Source: Citrobacter sp. wls619
GTDB taxonomy: Bacteria > Pseudomonadota > Gammaproteobacteria > Enterobacterales > Enterobacteriaceae
Reading direction: 5' to 3'
NCBI RefSeq assembly: GCF_005281345.1
Contig: NZ_SZXJ01000078.1
Span: forward strand, 1-64,000
Length of the DNA: 64,000 bases
Position numbers and translations under genes: made by a program. Shown here one piece after another: positions 25,230-32,753 of the stretch. Position 1 is the first letter of the stretch; the number at the start of each line of letters is the position of its first letter. The notes under the pieces were generated by a model. It worked only from the letters and a program-made list of their open reading frames with translations. It did no database searches and was not told where the DNA came from.

Positions 25230-25910
25230 ATGCTACTTAACGCTGACTTTACAAAGCACGCCGTTGTCATTCCTGACAACGCGCAATGGACTTGTTCCCC
25301 TCAACCCGGCGTGGAACGGATAATGCTGGATCGTATCGGTCATGAGCAGGCCAGAGCAACAAGCCTTGTCCGCTATGCTCCGCACTCTGAGTTCCCTATG
25401 CATAGCCACCCTGGGGGCGAAGAAATACTGGTCCTGAGCGGTACTTTTACTGAAAACGGCACCGATTATCCATCCGGGTGGTACCTGCGTAATCCGGATG
25501 GCTCTTCGCATCAACCTTCCAGCCATGAGGGGACAACCATCTTTGTCAAGCTCAGGCAAATGGTGAAAAACGAAAACCAGTTTATCAGAATAGATACTAA
25601 TGACAGCTCTAACTGGCACAGGATGACTCAAAGAGATATCTGCCCTTTGTATAGCGACAATATGGAATCTGTTGCTCTCATCAAACTGGCTGCCGGGGAG
25701 CGTCTTTTTTGTTCACCGGTATCGGGGGGGGCTGAAATTTTGCTTCTTGAAGGCGAAATGACCGACCCTAACGGTATTTATCCAAAAGGCAGCTGGCTGA
25801 GATTTCCGCCCGGAGACATGCCTGCACTGATTGCTTATGCCGGAGGGGTAACATTATACCTGAAAACAGGGCATCTGAACCCAGCCACCTTAACCGGAGT
25901 CTTCCCGTGA
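25230..25910 (+). CDS. Double-cupin protein, ChrR-like
   Basis: A 226-residue protein of two cupin domains. The first has the metal-binding pattern HSHPGGEEILVLSGTFTENG near residues 57-76. The second (about 120-220) has KLAAGERLFCSPVSGGAEILLLEGEMTDPNG, without the histidines. This matches the C-terminal domain of ChrR-type anti-sigma factors and stand-alone cupins that sense singlet oxygen or act as dioxygenases. There is no N-terminal zinc anti-sigma domain and no sigma-factor gene next to it, so an enzymatic or binding role is more likely. Its stop overlaps the GTG start of the flavoprotein gene (GTGA), implying translational coupling. Confidence 0.8.
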   Translation: MLLNADFTKHAVVIPDNAQWTCSPQPGVERIMLDRIGHEQARATSLVRYAPHSEFPMHSHPGGEEILVLSGTFTENGTDYPSGWYLRNPDGSSHQPSSHEGTTIFVKLRQMVKNENQFIRIDTNDSSNWHRMTQRDICPLYSDNMESVALIKLAAGERLFCSPVSGGAEILLLEGEMTDPNGIYPKGSWLRFPPGDMPALIAYAGGVTLYLKTGHLNPATLTGVFP

Positions 25911-26992
25911 ATCAAAATACAGTCATAATAATTGGAGCGGGTATCAGCGGGCTTTATGCCGCCACTCTTCTTGAAAACGCGGGGGTTGATTATCTGCTCC
26001 TGGAGGCGCGAGACAGAACTGGTGGGCGTGTACTGTCGAGCAGCACTGCAGATGGTATACATATTGATATGGGGGCCACGTGGTACTGGCCTGATATCCA
26101 GCCTGCATTAACACAACTTATCCAGCAACTGGGTATGACATCAGTTCCGCAGACCCGACCGGGTGATATGCTCTTTGAACGTCAGCGCAATTCTGCACCA
26201 GAACGTTATCCCGCTTATGAAACATCACCTGAATCCTTCAGGCTGAAAGGCGGAATGCAAGCTTTGACGACGGCATTGAAACATCAGATCCCGGTGCAAA
26301 AAATCAAGCAAGACCATCAGGTTATTGCTGTCTCTCATGCAGCCGGCGGTCTCCAGGTACAAACAAAATCGACAGGGAATGAAACGTCTACATTCAACTG
26401 TAAGCATGTCTTCCTGGCATTACCTCCTGCGCTGGCCGCAAAAATAGAATTTATGCCAGCGCTGCCTGACGGGGTATTGACCAACTGGCGTAAAACCCCT
26501 ACATGGATGGCACCACATGCAAAATACGTCGCTCTGTATCAGACGAATTTTTTACAGGCACAGAATCTGTCCGGGGATGCAAGCAGCCGGGTTGGTCCAA
26601 TGGTTGAAATACATGATGTGTCTGAGCCTGATTCGTCTGTGACAGCAATTTTTGGTTTTATTGGTATACCGGCAAAATCGAGATGGACGGTAGCCGAATA
26701 CGTGCTCAAACAACTATGCCGGGAACAGTTGATACGTATGTTTGGTCTGGAAGCCGCTGTTCCTGTGGCTGAATTCATAAAAGACTGGGCGGCAGATCCA
26801 TTTACTGCAACGGAATTTGACCTGCTGCAGGAAGTTGGCCATGCCTTACCCGAACAGATTCCGATGCTGGGCGAATGGGCCGGGAAAATGACAGGGATTG
26901 CAAGTGAGTGGTCGCCGCAATTTTCGGGTTACCTGGCAGGGGCAATCGACGCTGCCTCAGAGGGTTTTAACCAGTGGTTACGTAAAAAATAA
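25907..26992 (+). CDS. Flavin-dependent amine-oxidase-like protein
   Basis: A 361-residue FAD enzyme of the flavin amine oxidase family. The dinucleotide-binding motif is VIIIGAGISGLYAATLLENAGVDYLLLEARDRTGGRV at the very N-terminus. The C-terminal EWSPQFSGYLAGAIDAASEG is the usual FAD-contacting segment. Members oxidise amines or dehydrogenate carotenoid-like substrates. No signal peptide is seen. It starts with GTG overlapping the cupin stop codon and is the last gene of the LysR-centred module. The substrate is unknown; an amine is possible but not shown. Confidence 0.85.
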   Translation: MNQNTVIIIGAGISGLYAATLLENAGVDYLLLEARDRTGGRVLSSSTADGIHIDMGATWYWPDIQPALTQLIQQLGMTSVPQTRPGDMLFERQRNSAPERYPAYETSPESFRLKGGMQALTTALKHQIPVQKIKQDHQVIAVSHAAGGLQVQTKSTGNETSTFNCKHVFLALPPALAAKIEFMPALPDGVLTNWRKTPTWMAPHAKYVALYQTNFLQAQNLSGDASSRVGPMVEIHDVSEPDSSVTAIFGFIGIPAKSRWTVAEYVLKQLCREQLIRMFGLEAAVPVAEFIKDWAADPFTATEFDLLQEVGHALPEQIPMLGEWAGKMTGIASEWSPQFSGYLAGAIDAASEGFNQWLRKK

Positions 26993-27240
26993 ACCAGTGA
27001 AAGACTTATCTAACTCCCTGAAGATCATGGGCTGATGATAAAGGAAAATATTCTTGTCATAAAATCGCCAGCTTATAAAGGATACTGCCAGGAAACGGAA
27101 AACATCCCATACTCGCTCTTTTTTAAGCAGGCATGACGGACTGCTTTGAGCTGAGAGTTCAACCGATGGATACAACGCTTCCCCGTAGGGGACGAAATCC
27201 ACGGTAAAGCGCTTCAACCTGGTGAACAACGGTAAGGCTG

Positions 27241-27405
27241 GGATTAGCTGATGAACTCATCAAGCATCTAACTAAAGAAGCCAAATCATATAAGGAACTG
27301 GAACTTCGCTTATATGTGAATGGAGACAATGGGCGCGCGATTCGTGCTTATGAGCGCGGTGGTTTCACTGAATCTCCGTACACCATTATGAGAGTGGGTT
27401 TATAA
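27241..27405 (+). pseudogene. GNAT acetyltransferase, C-terminal fragment
   Basis: An open frame of 54 codons reads GLADELIKHLTKEAKSY, then KELELRLYVNGDNGRAIRAY, then ERGGFTESPYTIMRVGL and stops. This is the C-terminal third of a GNAT acetyltransferase: the VNGDNGRAIRAYERGGF segment is the typical motif B helix and loop. No matching N-terminal part or start codon lies upstream, so the gene is truncated at about 27240 by an old deletion or rearrangement. A perfect terminator follows 46 bases later. Confidence 0.75.
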
Positions 27406-27450
27406 CTGCCCAAATACAGCACTCTAATGCTCCACCTGAAAGCATAAAAC

Positions 27451-27474
27451 AATGCCGCGCAAGCGGCATTTTTC
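27451..27474 (+). terminator. Intrinsic terminator after the GNAT fragment
   Basis: AATGCCGC and GCGGCATT pair perfectly around GCAA and run into five T residues. It probably belonged to the truncated acetyltransferase gene. Confidence 0.75.
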
Positions 27475-27512
27475 ATTACCATGATGCTCTTGAAGACTCC
27501 GTACGCCTAACG

Positions 27513-27582
27513 CCAACTTCCGTTTTCGCTCAAAGCGGACCTTGCAGTGCTTCGCCAGATGCCATGAAACGGACATTTCAGC
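27513..27582. repeat. Dispersed intergenic repeat, copy H
   Basis: The first hairpin is kept (CTTCCGTT, ttcgctca, AAGCGGACC). The second is mostly decayed, with ATGAAACGGACATTTC left. It lies between the broken acetyltransferase and emrE. Confidence 0.65.
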
Positions 27583-27661
27583 AGTAGTTTGGGCTGTGTT
27601 CAAACTCACCCAACCCTTTGTGCTACGATATTTGCTTTAGATTGTCACATAGGATCAGATT

Positions 27662-27994
27662 TTGAATTCATACATTTTCCTTGCCGGGGCCATCGTAGCT
27701 GAAGTCATAGGTACAACCCTGATGAAGTTCTCTGACGGCTTCACGCGCCTATGGCCATCTGTAGCAACTATTGTGTGCTACTGCACAGCCTTTTATCTTC
27801 TCTCCCAGACTCTGTCGACCATTCCGACGGGTATTGCGTACGCAATTTGGTCAGGTGCTGGAATCGTATTAATCAGCCTTTTGGGCTGGTTGGTCAGTGG
27901 GCAAAAACTTGATTTTCCGGCGATCGCAGGCATGCTTCTTATTTGTGCTGGGGTTCTGGTTATTAATATTTTTTCAAAATCCTCCCCACATTGA
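27662..27994 (+). CDS. emrE: EmrE-type small multidrug resistance transporter
   Basis: A 110-residue, four-helix inner-membrane protein very close to E. coli EmrE along its length. The essential Glu14 (IVAEVIGTTLMKFSDGFTRL) and Trp63 (AYAIWSGAGIVLISLLGW) are present. EmrE works as an antiparallel dimer exporting quaternary ammonium compounds and other toxic cations in exchange for protons. The start is TTG, giving MNSYIF as in the E. coli protein, with AGGA nine bases upstream. No in-frame ATG precedes the first helix. It precedes an acetyltransferase gene by 33 bases and the two may be co-transcribed. Confidence 0.9.
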   Translation: MNSYIFLAGAIVAEVIGTTLMKFSDGFTRLWPSVATIVCYCTAFYLLSQTLSTIPTGIAYAIWSGAGIVLISLLGWLVSGQKLDFPAIAGMLLICAGVLVINIFSKSSPH

Positions 27995-28027
27995 TTCTCT
28001 TATCTTGCTCGAGCAGGAAAAGCGCAT

Positions 28028-28582
28028 ATGAAAATACCAAAACTCCATACGGAACGCTTGCTGTTAAAACCATTAGAAGCCGAAGATGCCCCGCAGATTC
28101 AGGTGCTTTATCCACGCTGGGAGATAGTTCGCTATATGGTTTCCTCTGTACCCTGGCCCTATCCTGATAACGGTGCGGAGAATTACGTCAATAACGTTGC
28201 CCTGCCTGATATGGAAAAAGGGATTGCGTGGGTCTGGACTATCAGACTCCGTGATGCCCCTGACGCTCTCATAGGTTTAATTTGCCTTTATGACGTTGAG
28301 GATAATAACCGTGGATTTTGGTTAGCTCCGGAATATCAGGGTCAGGGTTTTATGCGTGAGGCCAGTAATGTCGCTACGGATTACTGGTTTAATACGTTAA
28401 ATAAGACGGTATTGCGTGCGCCGAAAGCATCTCTCAATATCCGTTCCAAACGTATATCAGACAGTAGCGGCATGCGGCTTATCAAGACGGAAAAGAAAGA
28501 GTATGTCAGCGGGTTACTGGATTCTGAACTTTGGGAAATCACGCGCGACGAATGGAACGCTCGTCAGCGTCGGTTAATATAA
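28028..28582 (+). CDS. GNAT-family N-acetyltransferase (RimJ/RimL-like)
   Basis: A 184-residue acetyltransferase. The N-terminus LHTERLLLKPLEAEDAPQIQ is typical of the RimJ/RimL group. The acetyl-CoA motif is RGFWLAPEYQGQGFMREASNVATDYWF, with QGQGF as the pyrophosphate loop. The C-terminal SLNIRSKRISDSSGMRLIKTEKKEYVSG completes the fold. The substrate is unknown. The stop codon abuts a glutathione-peroxidase remnant, so a rearrangement occurred at its 3' end. It follows emrE closely. Confidence 0.86.
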   Translation: MKIPKLHTERLLLKPLEAEDAPQIQVLYPRWEIVRYMVSSVPWPYPDNGAENYVNNVALPDMEKGIAWVWTIRLRDAPDALIGLICLYDVEDNNRGFWLAPEYQGQGFMREASNVATDYWFNTLNKTVLRAPKASLNIRSKRISDSSGMRLIKTEKKEYVSGLLDSELWEITRDEWNARQRRLI

Positions 28583-28822
28583 ATTATGGAATGTCCCGTG
28601 TAGGCTTCCCGACTTTTGAGAAAGTGGAAGTCAACGGTGCCGCTACACACTCGGTATTTCGTTACCTGAAAGACGAATTATCCGGCGTGCTGGGTGGGCG
28701 GAACAAGTGGAATTTTGCTACGTTCCTGATCGGGCGTGACGACAAGCCGCTCAAGCGTTTTACCCCCCTTCACTACCCCAGAGAAAATAGAAACCACTAT
28801 CCTTACCGCGCTTAAAGTCTGA
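28582..28822 (+). pseudogene. Glutathione peroxidase, 5'-truncated and frameshifted
   Basis: Bases from 28582 encode NYGMSRVGFPTFEKVEVNGA, then VFRYLKDELSGVLGGRNKWN, then FATFLIGRDDKPLKRFTP. This matches the C-terminal half of glutathione peroxidases of the BtuE group. A run of six C residues near 28770 shifts the frame: dropping one C restores FTPFTTPEKIETTILTALKV and a stop at 28822. The N-terminal half with the catalytic Cys/Sec is missing, and the fragment directly follows the stop of the acetyltransferase gene. It cannot be functional. Confidence 0.8.
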
Positions 28823-28902
28823 GCGTCCCTGTAATTCAAACCAACCCCGGTATGCTCCAGTTCGCTGTCTGAATAAAAAACATGCTGCAATATCAACAAA
28901 AT

Positions 28903-28931
28903 ATAATCAACTTGCTTAATTACTCTGCAAT
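28903..28931 (+). repeat. 29-bp direct repeat, right copy
   Basis: Identical to 14059-14087 over 29 bases. This copy lies 90 bases upstream of the first tRNA-Val gene, within what should be its promoter neighbourhood. Confidence 0.85.
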
Positions 28932-29021
28932 CGCGTGAAAACATGCAGAAAAATGCTAATTCCCTCTTGCCTCATTCGGTCTGTGCCGCTAATATTCGTC
29001 CCCGTTGTCACCTACAACGTT

Positions 29022-29098
29022 GCGTTCATAGCTCAGTTGGTTAGAGCACCACCTTGACATGGTGGGGGTCGTTGGTTCGAGTCCAATTGAACGCACCA
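29022..29098 (+). tRNA. valV: tRNA-Val (GAC), first of a tandem pair
   Basis: A 77-base cloverleaf. The acceptor stem GCGTTCA pairs with TGAACGC, the D-loop region is AGCTCAGTTGGTTAGAGC, the anticodon loop is TTGACAT with anticodon GAC, the T-arm is GTTGGTTCGAGTCCAAT, and CCA is encoded at the 3' end. It matches valV of E. coli, whose locus also precedes the ydh region and is a known island insertion point in Salmonella (SPI-2). Confidence 0.96.
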
Positions 29099-29101
29099 TT
29101 T

Positions 29102-29178
29102 GCGTCCGTAGCTCAGTTGGTTAGAGCACCACCTTGACATGGTGGGGGTCGGTGGTTCGAGTCCACTCGGACGCACCA
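29102..29178 (+). tRNA. valW: tRNA-Val (GAC), second of a tandem pair
   Basis: A 77-base cloverleaf differing from its neighbour mainly in the acceptor and T stems (GCGTCCG with CGGACGC; GGTGGTTCGAGTCCACT). The anticodon is GAC and CCA is encoded. Only three bases separate the two genes, so they are processed from one transcript. Its 3' end is built into the following terminator stem. Confidence 0.96.
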
Positions 29179-29208
29179 AATCATATCCCTTTGATTTGGT
29201 GCTTTTTT
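29173..29208 (+). terminator. Terminator of the tRNA-Val operon
   Basis: GCACCAAATCA (29173-29183) pairs perfectly with TGATTTGGTGC (29192-29202), followed by six T residues. The left arm begins inside the 3' end of the second tRNA gene. Confidence 0.9.
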
Positions 29209-29245
29209 ACTTCGAAAATTCTCAAACGTTCTCCTGAAACACACC

Positions 29246-30043
29246 TTATTCTTTGCGCAAACAAGCAAGATACTTCTGCACCGATCGCACCACAATCTGT
29301 CTGGCATTGGATTTAATATCCTGACCTTCAAACGCGCCATAGAGTCGGTCGAATCTGACATCCTGCAACGCGTGCATAATGTGGATAACCGCGCTTGCCG
29401 GCAATGGCAGCATATTGGGGTAGCTCCACATAAACGACACGGCATCCGCACCGGGAGTGACCTGCAGAATATCGCCCGCGAGGATTATCCCTTCCCCATC
29501 ATCAATATGCATAATACTCCCCCCCGCAAAATGTCCGCCCAGGCGTAACAACGTCACGGTAGGGAGCAATTTATGCACATCGCCTTCCCATAGCCGAATA
29601 GAGGGACTGTCACGCATAATCCACTGGCGATCGTCAGCATGCAGATAGATTGGTGCATCGAATGCTGCCGCCCAATCCTGCATCGTGGAGTAGTAGTGAG
29701 GATGCGAAATGGCAATAGCGCTCAACCCACCCAGCGCGGTGACGAGCGTCTGCGTGGCCGGGTCCAGATTCGCAATACAATCCCAGAGCACATTCCCCTG
29801 CGGGGTGCGTAGCAAAAATGCCCGCTGGTTAATGGCAAACCGTGGCACAGTCTGAATACTCAGTAGCCAACGCTCATGCTGCTGCCATTTATTCGTATAC
29901 GTCGCGTGAAGCACAGCTGGATCGATCCATGATTGCCCGGTAACGGGAACATACTGGCGCTCATCTTCGCAGATTTTGCAATGCGCTATAGCCCCTTGCG
30001 CATCGTCATAAGACGTTCCGCAGGTCTTACACAAGATTGTCAT
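29246..30043 (-). CDS. Metallo-beta-lactamase-fold hydrolase with N-terminal zinc ribbon
   Basis: A 265-residue protein. An N-terminal zinc-ribbon-like unit has cysteine pairs C5/C8 (CKTC) and C22/C25 (CKIC). The rest is a metallo-beta-lactamase fold: the family HxH region reads AISHPHYYSTMQDW (a reduced version), the next ligand is in LGGHFAGGS and the next is the Asp in ILAGDILQVTPG. Since the classical HxHxDH is not complete, catalytic activity is uncertain. It is transcribed towards the tRNA genes and diverges from the ModA-like gene at 30291. In E. coli ydhR stands at this side of valVW. Confidence 0.8.
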   Translation of the reverse strand: MTILCKTCGTSYDDAQGAIAHCKICEDERQYVPVTGQSWIDPAVLHATYTNKWQQHERWLLSIQTVPRFAINQRAFLLRTPQGNVLWDCIANLDPATQTLVTALGGLSAIAISHPHYYSTMQDWAAAFDAPIYLHADDRQWIMRDSPSIRLWEGDVHKLLPTVTLLRLGGHFAGGSIMHIDDGEGIILAGDILQVTPGADAVSFMWSYPNMLPLPASAVIHIMHALQDVRFDRLYGAFEGQDIKSNARQIVVRSVQKYLACLRKE

Positions 30044-30290
30044 TTGTCTTCCCCCTGCACGTTTGCCCTCTTCCGTTCCCGTTCAGGATCTTTTATTACG
30101 GTCAAAGCATAGAACAAAAAAAGACAGCGTCAGCATCCCACCGCACGCTGGGTCAAATACCCCTTTGAAAGTGAGTACAACACCAAATGATGCCAGCGGA
30201 ACCGCGTCACCAGATGCCTTCAAAATTCCTGGTGCGGAGCGTATCATTCACCTTCTTCGCATAACCGCCATAGCCCAGAGATCAGATTTC

Positions 30291-31031
30291 ATGCCCTCTT
30301 CAATCACCCTCCTTGCTGCGGGAAGTTTACGACTGGCATTTACCCCATTGCTCAATCAGTTCACCCGCCTTAGCGGCATTGAGGTCAACGTTGGCTACGG
30401 CCCGGCAGGGTTGCTACGCGAGCGTATTGAAGCCGGGGAACCGTGCGCACTGTTCGCCAGTGCAAATCGGGCACATCCGCAACGGCTACTGGACACACGC
30501 CAGGCCATTTCCACGCATACACTGTGCTGGAATCAACTGGGTCTGGTCACCAACCAGCGCGGCGGCTGGCTGGATTTACTACGCGACCCGGCGCTACGTA
30601 TTGGCACATCCACACCGGGCTGCGACCCTTCCGGTGATTATACCTGGGCATTTTTCGACAATATGGATGCACTGGAACCGGGCCTTGGACGACAGCTTCG
30701 TGCACGCGCCCTGCCACTGGTTGGCGGCCGCGATACGCTCAGCATCCCGCCTGGTGAGTTGGCAAGCAGTTGGATTCTTCGCCAGGGGTTGGCCGATCTG
30801 TTTATTGGTTACGCGCATTATGCAAAAGCACTGGGTTCACAGTCCGATGTTCGCTACGTTGCTATTCCTGCTGAACAGAACATCTTGTGTGAATACCAAC
30901 TGGCGGTGCTCGATGCGTCTGAAGAAGTGATGAGACTGGTTAAATTTATGCTTGCCCACGACGGTCAGGCGTTGCTGACCGCCGCCGGTTTCTTGCCCGT
31001 TAGCGCTGGATCGCAAACAGCGGCGCAATAA
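30291..31031 (+). CDS. ModA-like oxyanion-binding protein without signal peptide
   Basis: A 246-residue protein with the fold of molybdate/tungstate-binding proteins (ITLLAAGSLRLAFTPLLNQFTRLSGIEVNVGYGPAGLLRERIEAG). SAGSL-type and DPSGDYTWAFF segments are visible. The start MPSSITLLAAGS begins directly at the first strand of the mature fold. The in-frame upstream stretch from 30063 has no signal-peptide character, so the protein may stay in the cytosol, unlike classical ModA. The 3' end overlaps the ATPase gene of the metal uptake system by 32 bases on the opposite strand. No modB or modC lies beside it. Role: possibly binding or sensing of molybdate or tungstate; this is inference. Confidence 0.7.
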   Translation: MPSSITLLAAGSLRLAFTPLLNQFTRLSGIEVNVGYGPAGLLRERIEAGEPCALFASANRAHPQRLLDTRQAISTHTLCWNQLGLVTNQRGGWLDLLRDPALRIGTSTPGCDPSGDYTWAFFDNMDALEPGLGRQLRARALPLVGGRDTLSIPPGELASSWILRQGLADLFIGYAHYAKALGSQSDVRYVAIPAEQNILCEYQLAVLDASEEVMRLVKFMLAHDGQALLTAAGFLPVSAGSQTAAQ

Positions 31032-31752
31032 ACGGGGTCTGATAGTTTTCCACACTGAATTTTCGCAATGGCAGGCCATAGGCCTGGAACAGATTGTCTT
31101 CTGTCACCACGCCGTCCGTCAGCCCTGCCAGCCATTTGCCCTCGGGAAGCAACAGCAGCGTATGGGTTGCAATCTGTAAGGCGTGCAACGGATCGTGCGT
31201 CGAGAAAAGCACGCTACAGCCCTGCCGGTGTGCCAAATCGCTGATGAGCTGTAGCACGACCTGCTGATTGGCAAGATCCAGCGCTGAACATGGCTCATCA
31301 AGCAACAACGTCTGGCATTCCGTAACCAGAGCGCGGGCAATCATCACCAGTTGCTGCTGACCACCAGAAAGAGAGCTAAACGATATGGCGGCGAGATGCG
31401 CAATGTTTAGCTGTTCCAGCGCCTGCTCCGCCCGTTGTTGATCCTGACGGCTGGGTTGTGCAAACAATTTTACGTGCTGTGCCCGCCCCATCAACACCAC
31501 ATCGCTCACCGTATAGGGAAACGGCAGATGGCAATGCTGGGCCACAATGCCTATCCCCCCATGAACCTCAATACTCCCGCCCAGTGCGGGTCGCGTGCCC
31601 GTGAGCGTATCCAGCAGCGTGCTCTTGCCCAGACCGTTTCGCCCAAGCACCGCCCAGATCTGGCCTTGCTCACACTGAAAAGTGAGGGGGGCAAACAATG
31701 GAGAGCGATAGCCATAGCTAAGCTGATTCACACTGAGCGCAACAGATGTCAT
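31000..31752 (-). CDS. FecE/BtuD-type ABC transporter ATPase
   Basis: A 250-residue ATP-binding subunit. Walker A is VLGRNGLGKSTLL near residues 35-47, the signature is FSSLSGGQQQLVMIARAL, Walker B is TLLLDEPCSALDLANQ, and the switch histidine is in LFSTHDPLHAL. The type is that of siderophore, B12 and molybdate type-II importers. Its start overlaps the permease stop by four bases (ATGA). It is the last gene of the minus-strand operon. Its 3' end overlaps the convergent ModA-like gene. Confidence 0.88.
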   Translation of the reverse strand: MTSVALSVNQLSYGYRSPLFAPLTFQCEQGQIWAVLGRNGLGKSTLLDTLTGTRPALGGSIEVHGGIGIVAQHCHLPFPYTVSDVVLMGRAQHVKLFAQPSRQDQQRAEQALEQLNIAHLAAISFSSLSGGQQQLVMIARALVTECQTLLLDEPCSALDLANQQVVLQLISDLAHRQGCSVLFSTHDPLHALQIATHTLLLLPEGKWLAGLTDGVVTEDNLFQAYGLPLRKFSVENYQTPFIAPLFAIQR

Positions 31753-32753
31753 TGTTTCCCCCGACGACTGGTACGAATAAGTAAGAAGGCAAACAGCGGT
31801 GCGCCGAGCAACGCGGTGATGATCCCCAGCGGTATTTCCGCATGCATCAGGGTGCGGGCGATATCATCGACCGCAATCATAAAACCGCCCCCCATCCAGA
31901 ATGCACACGGGAGCAAGCGACGATGATCAACCCCCACCAGCAGCCGCGCAAGATGGGGAATAACCAGCCCGACCCAGGCAATGCTGCCGCTGACCGCCAC
32001 CTGTGCGGCAACTAAAAACGCGCAGCACACCAGCACGCTACGCCGCAGCGGAACCACCGCCACGCCCAGCGCTTTAGCATCTTTATCATTGAGCGATAAC
32101 AGATTTATCCGCCAGCGCAACTGGTACAACATCGTCGCCGCAATGGATACCGGGATCGCCAGCAGCAGGACTTTATGCCAGTTAGCCGTGGCAAAACTGC
32201 CCAGCAGCCAGAATACGATGTTGGGCAAGGTTTCTTCCGTATCGGCCTGGTATTGAATCAGGCTCACCAGCGCGGCAAAAAAACCACTTAAAATGATGCC
32301 AGACAAGATCAGCACCAGCGTATTTTCCAGCCCCTGTAAGGCCGCAATGGCATACACCAGAATCAGCGCCGCCAGACCGAAGAAGAAGGTTGACCCCATC
32401 ATCAGCCACGGTTCAAGGCCCAGCAGAATAGCCAGTGTCCCACCGAAGGCCGCCCCCGAGGTTACGCCTATGATGTGCGGGTCGACCAATGGGTTGTGAA
32501 ACACCCCTTGCAAGGTAGCGCCGCACAATCCCAACGCACCACCCGCCAGCAACGCCATCAGAATACGCGGTAGTCTGACCGTCCATATCACCTGACTGGC
32601 AATACCCTGCGCATCGCCAAAATGGGTGAGTTGATAAAACACTTCACGTAGCGACAACGGATATTGTCCGAGACACAGCGAACTGACCCCCAGTACCAAC
32701 ACCCCTGCTATCAGTAATGATTGCAGGGGGAAACCCCGTTTACTTAGCAGCAT
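31749..32753 (-). CDS. FecCD/BtuC-type ABC transporter permease
   Basis: A 334-residue inner-membrane protein with about ten helices of the FecCD family. The segments LRLPRILMALLAGGALGLCGATLQGVFHNPLVDPHIIGVTSGAAFGG and GSIAWVGLVIPHLARLLVGVDHRRLLP are diagnostic. Type-II importers of this family carry iron chelates, haem, cobalamin, and in Haemophilus (MolBC) molybdate and tungstate. It overlaps the upstream binding-protein gene by 14 bases and the ATPase gene by four. Together the three make a complete importer. Confidence 0.9.
   Translation of the reverse strand: MLLSKRGFPLQSLLIAGVLVLGVSSLCLGQYPLSLREVFYQLTHFGDAQGIASQVIWTVRLPRILMALLAGGALGLCGATLQGVFHNPLVDPHIIGVTSGAAFGGTLAILLGLEPWLMMGSTFFFGLAALILVYAIAALQGLENTLVLILSGIILSGFFAALVSLIQYQADTEETLPNIVFWLLGSFATANWHKVLLLAIPVSIAATMLYQLRWRINLLSLNDKDAKALGVAVVPLRRSVLVCCAFLVAAQVAVSGSIAWVGLVIPHLARLLVGVDHRRLLPCAFWMGGGFMIAVDDIARTLMHAEIPLGIITALLGAPLFAFLLIRTSRRGKQ

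Larger units (their letters stand above)
26993..27661. other. Intergenic stretch with a broken gene and repeat copy H
   Basis: No intact gene. Bases 26993-27240 are not recognisable, although a 83-codon open frame on the minus strand is present. A truncated acetyltransferase, a good terminator and repeat copy H follow and are listed separately. Confidence 0.6.

Noticed and set aside
26978..27229. 83-codon minus-strand frame after the flavoprotein gene
   Set aside because: No ribosome site or family pattern; it overlaps the end of a well-supported gene.
30044..30290. Riboswitch (molybdenum cofactor or cobalamin type) in the leader before the ModA-like gene
   Set aside because: A few short hairpins (such as CACCAG/CTGGTG) can be drawn, but no conserved box of either class is present.
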